Numbered from the stretch's first letter, positions 1 to 5,674 are shown. The stretch is DNA of 6,232 nt from an uncultured Mycoplasmatota bacterium (GCA_946613765.1 CAMOFW010000041.1:1-6232); one strand, 5' to 3'. Numbers and translations: made by a program. The notes: generated from the sequence alone by a model not told the origin.

Positions 1-130
1 ATAATATTATATTTATAATGGTAAATACTAGTAAATCTTTAGATATTTTGTCTTTATAGATTGAATTAATTATACATAGATAAAATATAGAAAATACTAT
101 TATAAATATAAGTAAAGATATATTTGACAA
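1..130 (-). CDS. Probable membrane protein, N-terminal fragment (runs off left edge)
   Basis: Reading the minus strand from a TTG at 130-128, the frame stays open for 43 codons to the window edge. It begins MSNISLLIFIIVFSIFYLCI. Residues 4-22 form a hydrophobic membrane segment, followed by a short charged stretch (KDKISKD) and the start of a second hydrophobic segment. A good ribosome site, AGGTGA at 142-137, lies 6 bases before the TTG, which is why this start was chosen. It would be transcribed divergently from the rhomboid gene. The family cannot be recognised from so short a piece. In such AT-rich DNA an open frame of this length is only moderately significant, so the call rests on the ribosome site plus the membrane-like composition. 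A perfect TTGACA on the opposite strand overlaps the start codon, so the region may instead, or also, be promoter DNA. Confidence 0.5.
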   Translation of the reverse strand, partial: MSNISLLIFIIVFSIFYLCIINSIYKDKISKDLLVFTIINIIL

Positions 131-136
131 ATTATA

Positions 137-142
137 TCACCT
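137..142 (-). promoter_or_regulatory. Ribosome binding site for the left-edge minus-strand gene
   Basis: AGGTGA on the minus strand, 6 bases upstream of the TTG at 130-128. It resembles the GAGGTG used by lexA in this window. It is the main support for a gene on the left edge and for its TTG start. Confidence 0.5.
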
Positions 143-146
143 AATA

Positions 147-163
147 AATTATATGATATAATT
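147..163. repeat. 17-bp palindrome over the rhomboid promoter
   Basis: AATTATATGATATAATT has perfect 8-base arms around a central G at 155. It places a TATAAT on both strands (157-162 plus, 153-148 minus). It could be a regulator site or a symmetric promoter core. In DNA this AT-rich it could also arise by chance. The minus-strand TATAAT lies too close to the minus ribosome site to serve the left-edge gene in the usual way. Confidence 0.4.
154..162 (+). promoter_or_regulatory. Candidate extended -10 promoter of the rhomboid gene
   Basis: TGATATAAT is a perfect TATAAT (157-162) with the extended TGn element. No good -35 lies 17 bases upstream (134-139 is ATATCA), which extended -10 promoters can tolerate. 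Transcription would start near 169, leaving a leader of about 21 nt before the ATG at 190. An alternative is the perfect TTGACA at 124-129 paired at 17 bp with a weak -10, AATTAT (147-152). The -10 lies inside a 17-bp palindrome (147-163). Confidence 0.5.
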
Positions 164-175
164 ATGATTATATGA

Positions 176-183
176 AAAGAGGT
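176..183 (+). promoter_or_regulatory. Ribosome binding site fixing the rhomboid start at 190
   Basis: AAAGAGGT lies 6 bases upstream of the ATG at 190. It falls inside the frame if the earlier in-frame ATG at 172 is used, and that ATG has no ribosome site of its own and sits almost at the predicted transcription start. The 190 start is therefore preferred. Confidence 0.75.
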
Positions 184-189
184 AGAAAT

Positions 190-1311
190 ATGAACGTAGT
201 AGTTGATAAAAAAGAAGACATCGTTATGCGTTTAGTTCATTATTTTATTACTGAAGAAAACTATCAACCAATTATAGTTAATGGTGTTAAAAATGAGGTA
301 TGGTTAGAGAATTTAGATGGTCCTTATAGAATTATAAGAATTAATACTAATTATATTCATAATAATGAACAAATAGAGGCAGATTTATATAAAACTAAGA
401 GTGTTATTAAACAAATAAAGAAGAAAACTTTATCTTTTAAAGTTAATACTTTAAATATATTTTTAGATTTAAATACTGATGTTAAGTTAGTAGAAGATAA
501 AGATATGGATTCAGTTAAGATTAAGAATGTAGGAGATATTAAGAAGAATAAGTTTATATCTGATGCGTTTCCTAATATTAAAGATAATTTATTAAATGAT
601 ACTAAAGGTATTGATTTAATTATTAATGTTACTAATGATATTAATGAAAAGACAGCTAAAGAAAATAAGTCTTATGAAAAGACTTTTAAACCTAAAACAA
701 TAGTAATTACATATGTATTAATAGCTATTAATGTATTAATATATTTATTAAGTTATATGTATCCTTCAATGTTATATACTTTTGCTGCTAATAGAGAATT
801 ATTTATAGCAGGAGATTATTATAGAGTATTTAGTGCTATGTTTATGCATGCTAATATAATGCATTTAATATTTAATATGTATGCATTATACGTAATAGGT
901 AATCAAATAGAAACATTCTTAGGAAAAACTAAGTATATATTAATATATTTATTTAGTGGTATAGTTGGATGTTTAATGTCTATGGTATTTTCAAATACAT
1001 ATAGTGTAGGTGCATCTGGTGCTATATTTGGTCTTATGGGTGCGTTAGTTTACTTTGGTTATCATTATAGATTATACTTAAGTACAGTTATTAAATCTCA
1101 AATAATACCATTAATAGTATTTAATTTAGCTTTAGGATTTATTACACCTGGTATTGATAATTTTGCTCACATTGGTGGTTTAATTGGTGGTTATTTATCA
1201 TCTATGGCTGTTGGTGTAAGTGATAAATCTACAAGAACAGAAAAAGTTAATGGATGGATAGTATTAATTCTATTAATTGGATTTTTAACAGCATTTATGT
1301 TTTATAAATAA
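190..1311 (+). CDS. gluP: Rhomboid family intramembrane serine protease (YqgP/GluP-like)
   Basis: A polytopic membrane serine protease that cuts substrates within or near the bilayer; 373 residues from the ATG at 190. Residues 1 to about 165 form a soluble N-terminal domain. Its VNGVKNEVWLE and TLNIFLDL stretches resemble the N-terminal cytosolic domain of Bacillus YqgP (comparison from memory). Residues 171-354 hold the six-helix rhomboid core: H220, H225xxxN229 (oxyanion region, MHANIMHLIFNM), catalytic S276 in GASGAIFG, and catalytic H327 in NFAHIGGLIGG. The 47-residue N229-to-S276 distance fits the family. A seventh hydrophobic segment (about 355-372) ends the protein, which is YqgP's 6+1 arrangement. 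The C-terminal TPR region of Bacillus YqgP (507 residues) is absent. In Bacillus this protease has been linked to turnover of membrane transporters such as MgtE together with FtsH; the substrate here is unknown. The gene converges on lexA and ends at a bidirectional terminator. Confidence 0.93.
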   Translation: MNVVVDKKEDIVMRLVHYFITEENYQPIIVNGVKNEVWLENLDGPYRIIRINTNYIHNNEQIEADLYKTKSVIKQIKKKTLSFKVNTLNIFLDLNTDVKLVEDKDMDSVKIKNVGDIKKNKFISDAFPNIKDNLLNDTKGIDLIINVTNDINEKTAKENKSYEKTFKPKTIVITYVLIAINVLIYLLSYMYPSMLYTFAANRELFIAGDYYRVFSAMFMHANIMHLIFNMYALYVIGNQIETFLGKTKYILIYLFSGIVGCLMSMVFSNTYSVGASGAIFGLMGALVYFGYHYRLYLSTVIKSQIIPLIVFNLALGFITPGIDNFAHIGGLIGGYLSSMAVGVSDKSTRTEKVNGWIVLILLIGFLTAFMFYK

Positions 1312-1314
1312 AAA

Positions 1315-1340
1315 AGATGTTCTATTGAACATCTCTTTTT
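1315..1340. terminator. Bidirectional intrinsic terminator between rhomboid and lexA
   Basis: AGATGTTC (1315-1322), loop TATT, GAACATCT (1327-1334) is a perfect 8-bp stem. On the plus strand it is followed by C then five T's (1336-1340). On the minus strand it is followed by a run of T's (complement of the A's at 1310-1314), so it can stop both convergent transcripts. It begins 3 bases after the rhomboid stop codon, and its T tract overlaps the lexA stop codon at 1341-1339. Confidence 0.88.
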
Positions 1341-1908
1341 AATACTTTCTTATTGATGCGATAACTTTACCAATAATATTTTTAGTATTAGCCTTGTATT
1401 TTACAATACTAACTTTATCATCTTTTAGAGTAACTACATAATCACTATCCTTATATTTATTAAATGGTTTAGTGATAATGTAATCATCTTTTTGAAAGAT
1501 ATCATCTTTAGTTATTTTAATTACTAGAGATTCTTTAGTTACGGCAAATTGATCATTATAAATATCAATCTTCTTACCATTTTCTTGTTGTTCTTTAAAG
1601 TTTTCGTCTTCGTTGATTAATGGTAGAGTAGTTATGCCTCTAGCTTGGTTTAAGTATTCGTTTTCGCCGACTACTTCAAGAGTTCTAAATTTATAGTCAC
1701 TCTTTTTTAACCATCCCTTTGTAATTAAAATATTTATATAAGTATGTACAGTTGCTGAGGATGACAAGTTATTTCCTTCGCCAATTTCTCTGATTGTTGG
1801 TGCATAATTATATTCTGCTATATATTTTTTAATATAATCTAGAATATTTTTTTGTTTGGCAGTAAGGGGCTTTTGCTCTATAATTTCTTCTTCGAAATCA
1901 TATTTCAT
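1339..1908 (-). CDS. lexA: LexA-like repressor, apparently without the self-cleavage machinery
   Basis: A LexA/S24-family transcription regulator of 189 residues. Residues 15-69 form the LexA winged helix: LTAKQKNILDYI, then APTIREIGE, then the recognition helix LSSSATVHTYINIL, close to the family's SSSSTVHGHL pattern. The C-terminal half keeps the family outline: LPL at 95-97, a DDYIIT strand at 141-146, DYVVTLKDD at 156-164, and a GKVIASIRKY end at 180-189. The key catalytic features are missing. The Ala-Gly cleavage region is replaced by an acidic, Gln-rich stretch (98-110). The GDSM serine aligns with D136 in KITKDDI, and the lysine of TVKR aligns with V169 in SIVKYK, although K170 is adjacent and a one-residue shift is possible. 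There is also an acidic N-terminal extension of about 14 residues. The ribosome site GAGGTG (1914-1919) lies 5 bases before the ATG and fixes the start. By inference it binds DNA as a dimer but may not respond to RecA. The name lexA is by family; an SOS role is unproven. Confidence 0.82.
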   Translation of the reverse strand: MKYDFEEEIIEQKPLTAKQKNILDYIKKYIAEYNYAPTIREIGEGNNLSSSATVHTYINILITKGWLKKSDYKFRTLEVVGENEYLNQARGITTLPLINEDENFKEQQENGKKIDIYNDQFAVTKESLVIKITKDDIFQKDDYIITKPFNKYKDSDYVVTLKDDKVSIVKYKANTKNIIGKVIASIRKY

Positions 1909-1929
1909 AATTACACCTCATTTCCTGTG

Positions 1930-1940
1930 GTTATCATAAC
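1930..1940. promoter_or_regulatory. Candidate operator: palindrome over the lexA -10 box
   Basis: GTTATCATAAC (GTTATGATAAC on the minus strand) is a perfect inverted repeat with a single central base. It covers the whole predicted lexA -10 element (TATGAT, 1938-1933). A repressor bound here would block lexA transcription, the usual arrangement for autoregulation. It does not match the Bacillus DinR box (GAAC-N4-GTTC). The assignment to the LexA-like protein is inference. Confidence 0.45.
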
Positions 1941-1961
1941 ATAAATTAATATTTTTATCAA
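1933..1961 (-). promoter_or_regulatory. lexA promoter
   Basis: On the minus strand, TTGATA (-35, 1961-1956) and TATGAT (-10, 1938-1933) are separated by exactly 17 bp. A TGT extended -10 element (1941-1939) sits immediately before the -10. Each hexamer matches consensus at five of six positions. The start would be near 1926, giving a leader of about 18 nt that contains the GAGGTG ribosome site. Confidence 0.75.
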
Positions 1962-1997
1962 ATTGCATCAAACGTAATTTTGTTATTACTTTATTCC

Positions 1998-2026
1998 TTG
2001 AAATTTTTTTCTTATTTACTTATAAT
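1998..2026 (+). promoter_or_regulatory. Promoter of the UgtP-like glycosyltransferase gene
   Basis: TTGAAA (1998-2003) and a perfect TATAAT (2021-2026) are separated by exactly 17 bp. Transcription would start near 2033, giving a leader of only about 14 nt with the ribosome site at its 5' end. It is divergent from the lexA promoter, with 36 bases between the two -35 boxes. Confidence 0.75.
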
Positions 2027-2033
2027 TATTATT

Positions 2034-2039
2034 GGGTGT
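2034..2039 (+). promoter_or_regulatory. Ribosome binding site fixing the glycosyltransferase start at 2047
   Basis: GGGTGT lies 7 bases before the ATG at 2047. The in-frame TTG at 2032 would consume this site and lies at or before the predicted transcription start. The ATG also gives the family-typical N-terminus MKKVLIIYASYGNGH. Confidence 0.65.
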
Positions 2040-2046
2040 AGATATT

Positions 2047-3180
2047 ATGAAGAAAGTATTAATTATTTATGCATCATATGGTAATGGACATAAAGCAATA
2101 GCTAATTATATAGCTAATTATTTAAAAGAAAATGATAAAAATATTGAAGTAGCTACTTTAGATATTTTAACTTATTCAATGAAGGTAGTAGGTAAGATAT
2201 CTCAAAAGGTTAATTTATTCTTTATGTTAAAGACTCCATATATTCATAATATGTTTTATAATATAACTAGTACTAAAGTAGGTGGAGATGTTATAGATAG
2301 TTTAAGTACTACTATATTTAAAAATAAGAGAATGAAAAAACAAATAGCTAGTTTTAATCCTGATTTAGTTGTTTGTACTCATTTCTTTGGACCTAGTTTA
2401 GTTAAACATTATCAAGATATGGGTATTATTAATCCTAAGGTTGTAACTGTTGTTACTGATTATGATGTTATTGAACTTTGGATGAAGAATCATAGATTTA
2501 TGGATTATATTGTTGTTGGTAATAAAGAAATGCAACATGATTTGATTAAAAGAGGGGTTAATAAAGATAAAATTAAAGTATTTGGTATACCTATAGCTCC
2601 TAAGATGGAACATAAATTTAATAAGAAAAAATTATTAAAAGAATTTAATTTTAGTGGTGAAAATAAAATATGTTTATTCTTTGGTGGTGGAGGTGCTGGA
2701 TCATCTAAATCACTACCATATATTAAGAGATTAGCTAAGAATAATCCTAATTTAGATATTATATATATTGCTGGTAAGAATGAAAATTCAAAATATGATG
2801 TAGATGAATATGTTAGAGAATATAATTTACATAATGTTAGAACATTAGGTTTTGTTACTAATGTGCCTGAGTTATTAGAATTTAGTGATTTTGTTATATC
2901 TAAACCTGGAGGTATTCAATTAACTGAATGTTTATATTTTAAAAAGCCTGTGTTTATGATTAGACATAGTGGTGGTCAAGAAATAGCAAACTATAAGTAT
3001 TTTGAAAGTGAACATTATGGTAAATATTTTAGAACATCTTTTGGTTTAAATAGATATATTTCTAAGATGTTAAAAGATAGTGATATATTAGATGAATATG
3101 CTAGAAGTATTAAGATAAGTACTAAAAATACTGCTATGAAAAATCTATATAAATTAATAAAGAATCTATTAGATTACTAA
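2047..3180 (+). CDS. ugtP: MGDG-synthase/UgtP family glycosyltransferase (probable diacylglycerol glucosyltransferase)
   Basis: A 377-residue GT-B glycosyltransferase of the MGDG synthase/UgtP group (GT28), close to the 382 residues of Bacillus UgtP. Relatives transfer glucose or galactose from the UDP-sugar to diacylglycerol at the inner face of the membrane, making glycolipids that anchor lipoteichoic acid. Visible motifs are the N-terminal lipid-binding loop ASYGNGH (9-15), TDYD (137-140), FGIPI at the domain junction, the glycine loop FFGGGGAG (211-218), and the C-terminal nucleotide-sugar motif KPGG-IQLTE (286-294) with GGQE (309-312) before NYKYFE. There is no signal peptide or membrane helix, as expected for a peripheral enzyme. 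One oddity is that the histidine I expect after the TD motif (TDFxxHxxW) appears as I142 in TDYDVIELW. It has its own promoter and a terminator built into its 3' end, so it is probably monocistronic. The exact sugar and acceptor cannot be read from sequence, so the ugtP label is by family. Confidence 0.85.
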   Translation: MKKVLIIYASYGNGHKAIANYIANYLKENDKNIEVATLDILTYSMKVVGKISQKVNLFFMLKTPYIHNMFYNITSTKVGGDVIDSLSTTIFKNKRMKKQIASFNPDLVVCTHFFGPSLVKHYQDMGIINPKVVTVVTDYDVIELWMKNHRFMDYIVVGNKEMQHDLIKRGVNKDKIKVFGIPIAPKMEHKFNKKKLLKEFNFSGENKICLFFGGGGAGSSKSLPYIKRLAKNNPNLDIIYIAGKNENSKYDVDEYVREYNLHNVRTLGFVTNVPELLEFSDFVISKPGGIQLTECLYFKKPVFMIRHSGGQEIANYKYFESEHYGKYFRTSFGLNRYISKMLKDSDILDEYARSIKISTKNTAMKNLYKLIKNLLDY

Positions 3181-3192
3181 TAGATTTTTTTT
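3163..3192 (+). terminator. Intrinsic terminator embedded in the end of the glycosyltransferase gene
   Basis: AATCTATTAG (3163-3172), loop ATTA, CTAATAGATT (3177-3186) is a perfect 10-bp stem, followed by six more T's (to 3192). The left arm lies in the last codons, and the right arm begins just before the stop codon (TAA, 3178-3180). Confidence 0.85.
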
Positions 3193-3220
3193 ATATATTA
3201 TGGTAATATTATATATGATA

Positions 3221-3226
3221 GGGTGT
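3221..3226 (+). promoter_or_regulatory. Ribosome binding site fixing the transketolase start at 3235
   Basis: GGGTGT lies 8 bases before the ATG at 3235, the same hexamer used by the glycosyltransferase gene. The GTG at 3223 in the same frame overlaps it and is unlikely to be the start. A weak -10-like TATGAT (3214-3219) lies immediately upstream with no convincing -35, so I do not call a promoter for transketolase. Confidence 0.6.
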
Positions 3227-3234
3227 GTGTGATA

Positions 3235-5223
3235 ATGAACGAAGAAGATAAGAAAATAATAAACACAATAAAATTATTAGCAATAGATATGATTGATGCT
3301 GCAAATAGTGGTCATCCCGGAATTGTTTTAGGAGCTGCACCAATTTTATATACTTTATATGGAAATCATTTAAGAATTGATACTAAAAATCCAAATTGGT
3401 TTGATAGAGATAGATTTGTTATGTCACCAGGTCATGGTTCAGCGTTACTTTATTCGACATTGTTCATGGCTGGTTATGATATAAAGCTAGAAGATTTAGT
3501 AAGATTTAGACAAATAAATTCTAAGACACCAGGTCATCCAGAAAAGAATTTAACACCTGGAGTTGATTATTCAACTGGTGCTTTAGGTCAAGGTTTTGCT
3601 GCTGCTGTTGGTATGGCTATGGCAGATAAGTATTTAGAAGGTTATATATCTAAATATGTAGATAAACAAAAGATATTAAATCATAAAGTTTATTGTTTAG
3701 TATCTGATGGTGATTTAGAAGAAGGAATATCTTATGAAGCTGCTAATCTAGCATCGTTATATGGATTAAATAACTTAATTGTTATATATGATTCTAATAA
3801 TGTTACATTAGATGCAAATTTATCAAAATCTAGTTCAGAAAATTTTATGAAGCGTTTTGATGCTTTAGGATGGAATGTGGATTTTGTTAGTGATGGTAAT
3901 AATCTTAATAAATTAGATCAAGCTATTAATAGAGCTAAGAGAAATAAAAATAATCCAACTATTATTGAAGTTAAGACTATTATAGGTCAAGATTCATTTA
4001 ATGCTGGTACTAATATAGTTCATGGAAAACCACTTTCTAAAGATGATATAGCATCACTAAGACAAACTTATGGTATTAATACTTCTAAATTTGAAATTAT
4101 TGCTAGATATTTGGATCTTTATAGAAATAGAATTGAAAAGAGAATGGCTAAAGATATAAAGAAATATAATGAATATCTTAATACCTTCCATGTAACTAAT
4201 TATAAAGAAGTACAAATATTTGATAGATTTGTTCAAAATAATGATATTGGATTAAATTATGATGCTAAGAATTTTAAAATTCAATCAAGTTATTTTGAAG
4301 ATTTAAGAGAAAGTAATTCTAAGATAATGAATATTATTGCAGATAGAACACCATTCTTTGTTGGTGGTTCTGCTGATCTTTTTGCTAGTTGTAATACAAG
4401 ATTATTAAAACATGGTGAATTCTCTAGAAATGATTACAGTGGTAGAAATATATCATTTGGTATTAGAGAACATGCAATGGGTGCAATAATTAATGGTATG
4501 GCAACATATAACTTAAGACCTTATGCATCAACTTTCTTAGTCTTTAGTGATTATATGAAACCGGCTCTTAGATTTGCTGCTATGCAAAACTTGCCATCAA
4601 CATTTATATTTACTCATGATTCAATTAATGTTGGTGAAGATGGACCAACACATCAACCAATTGAACAATTAATATCACTTAGAAGTATACCTAATATGTA
4701 TGTATATAGACCTGCTGATATTAATGAAGTTATTGGATGTTGGGATGCAATTACTAAAAATGCTAAACCATCATCTTTAGTAATTAATAGAGGTAAAAAT
4801 CATATCTTAGCTGGTACTGATGGGGTTAAATCACTTACTGGTGGTTATATAGTTAAAAAAGAAAAAGAAAAGATAGATGCCATATTATTATCATGTGGTA
4901 ATGACTTAACTAATACTTTATTAGTTGCTTCAGAATTAGAAGAAACTTATGATTTAAGAGTTGTATCTATGCCTTGTCAAGAACTATTCTTAAATCAATC
5001 TAAGGAATATCAAAATAGTGTATTACCTTTGAATGTTAAAATAATTGCTATTGAAGCTTCTAGTCCAGAAAATTGGTGTAAGTTTACTAATTATAATAAT
5101 GTTATTGGTCTTAATACATTTGGTTATAGTGGTAAAGAAAATGATGTTATTAGGAAGATGAATTTTGATAAAGATAGTATAAAGAAGAAAGTATTAGATA
5201 TATTAAATGAAAAGAATAATTAA
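3235..5223 (+). CDS. tkt: Transketolase
   Basis: A cytosolic, thiamine-diphosphate-dependent enzyme of the non-oxidative pentose phosphate pathway. It moves two-carbon units from ketoses such as xylulose 5-phosphate to aldoses such as ribose 5-phosphate and erythrose 4-phosphate. At 662 residues it is full length. The three family domains are present. The cofactor domain has SGHPG (H27), SPGHGS (H67), LGQG (117-120), the GDG...NN metal/ThDP motif (D158-G159-D160 to N188-N189) and H263 in VHGKPLS. The pyrimidine domain has GGSADL, FGIREHAM (catalytic E412) and FTHDSINVGEDGPTHQP (H461, D469, H473). A C-terminal domain follows (about 530-662). The phosphate-binding arginine of the usual SRQ motif survives as R519 in INRGKN. 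The RPYASTF variant replaces the RPYGGTF I expect elsewhere. The gene lies 54 bases after the glycosyltransferase stop codon, beyond its terminator, so it needs its own promoter, which is not clear. The downstream VanZ gene overlaps its last 17 bases. Confidence 0.97.
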   Translation: MNEEDKKIINTIKLLAIDMIDAANSGHPGIVLGAAPILYTLYGNHLRIDTKNPNWFDRDRFVMSPGHGSALLYSTLFMAGYDIKLEDLVRFRQINSKTPGHPEKNLTPGVDYSTGALGQGFAAAVGMAMADKYLEGYISKYVDKQKILNHKVYCLVSDGDLEEGISYEAANLASLYGLNNLIVIYDSNNVTLDANLSKSSSENFMKRFDALGWNVDFVSDGNNLNKLDQAINRAKRNKNNPTIIEVKTIIGQDSFNAGTNIVHGKPLSKDDIASLRQTYGINTSKFEIIARYLDLYRNRIEKRMAKDIKKYNEYLNTFHVTNYKEVQIFDRFVQNNDIGLNYDAKNFKIQSSYFEDLRESNSKIMNIIADRTPFFVGGSADLFASCNTRLLKHGEFSRNDYSGRNISFGIREHAMGAIINGMATYNLRPYASTFLVFSDYMKPALRFAAMQNLPSTFIFTHDSINVGEDGPTHQPIEQLISLRSIPNMYVYRPADINEVIGCWDAITKNAKPSSLVINRGKNHILAGTDGVKSLTGGYIVKKEKEKIDAILLSCGNDLTNTLLVASELEETYDLRVVSMPCQELFLNQSKEYQNSVLPLNVKIIAIEASSPENWCKFTNYNNVIGLNTFGYSGKENDVIRKMNFDKDSIKKKVLDILNEKNN

Positions 5224-5650
5224 AATATTATTATTAATTTGTTGGATTGGTGTTATATTTTCTTTATCTTTTCAAAAGTCTGATGAAACTACAAAGACAA
5301 GTTTTGGAGTGACTAAAAGTATTGCTAGTATATATTTAAATATTACTAATAATTATAGTGAAGATAATTTAAATAAATTAGTTGAAGAAATACATCCAAT
5401 GATTAGGAAAGTAGCTCATTTTAGTGAATTTTTTATACTTGCTATATTAACTATGGTAGTATTAAATGATTTTAAGTTTAAATATAAGTATTTATATACT
5501 ATTATATTTTGTTTGGTTATAGCTAGTTTTGATGAATCTATACAATATTTTGTTGACGGTAGAGTATCATCTTTAAAAGATGTATTAATAGATACTAGTG
5601 GATCTATAGTATATACATTATTAAATTATATATATAAGAAAGTTAAATAA
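5207..5650 (+). CDS. VanZ family membrane protein
   Basis: A small polytopic membrane protein of 147 residues. The first hydrophobic segment (4-22) ends in IFSLSFQKSDE, the family's WxxxIFxxSxQ start (W13, Q23). A soluble loop (about 23-66) follows. The core pattern comes next: R67-K68 and HFSEFF (H71, E74), a helix (72-87), a helix (96-108) leading into FDESIQYFVDGR (D109, E110, Q113, R119), and LKDVLIDTSG (D125, D129, G132) in the last helix. VanZ was named from the teicoplanin-resistance accessory protein. Most chromosomal relatives have no assigned function, and no vanA-type genes are present here, so resistance should not be inferred. Its ATG overlaps the transketolase gene by 17 bases in another frame, and no strong ribosome site precedes it, so translation is probably coupled and both genes share a transcript. 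A terminator lies at its stop codon. Confidence 0.88.
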   Translation: MKRIIKILLLICWIGVIFSLSFQKSDETTKTSFGVTKSIASIYLNITNNYSEDNLNKLVEEIHPMIRKVAHFSEFFILAILTMVVLNDFKFKYKYLYTIIFCLVIASFDESIQYFVDGRVSSLKDVLIDTSGSIVYTLLNYIYKKVK

Positions 5651-5662
5651 CTTTCTTTTTTT
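5636..5662 (+). terminator. Intrinsic terminator overlapping the VanZ stop codon
   Basis: AAGAAAGTT (5636-5644), loop AAAT, AACTTTCTT (5649-5657) is a perfect 9-bp stem followed by five more T's. The TAA stop (5648-5650) lies in the loop and right arm. It closes the transketolase-VanZ unit. Confidence 0.85.
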
Positions 5663-5674
5663 ATTTTTATGTTT

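Noticed and set aside
124..162. Perfect TTGACA (124-129) paired with perfect TATAAT (157-162)
   Set aside because: The spacer is 27 bp, far outside the workable 16-18 bp range, so they are not one promoter. The -10 is kept alone as an extended -10 element.
172..189. Upstream in-frame ATG at 172 as the rhomboid start
   Set aside because: It has no ribosome site of its own and would place the good AAAGAGGT site inside the gene; the ATG at 190 is correctly spaced from it.
1315..1334. GTTC/GAAC arms as a LexA (DinR) box
   Set aside because: The order is GTTC-TATT-GAAC, not GAAC-N4-GTTC. It lies downstream of both genes and is followed by T tracts on both strands, so it is a terminator stem.
2398..2613. 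71-codon minus-strand open frame inside the glycosyltransferase gene
   Set aside because: It lies wholly within a clear coding gene on the opposite strand, has a low-complexity His/Asn/Ile-rich translation and no ribosome site. It is a shadow frame.
3191..3219. Promoter for transketolase from TATGAT at 3214-3219
   Set aside because: The position 17 bases upstream reads TTATAT, a poor -35, and there is no TGn element. An alternative, TGG-TAATAT (3201-3209), is also weak.
5207..5650. Glycopeptide resistance locus because of the VanZ family protein
   Set aside because: VanZ-family proteins are common on chromosomes without resistance, and no vanA/H/X/S/R genes are present in the window.
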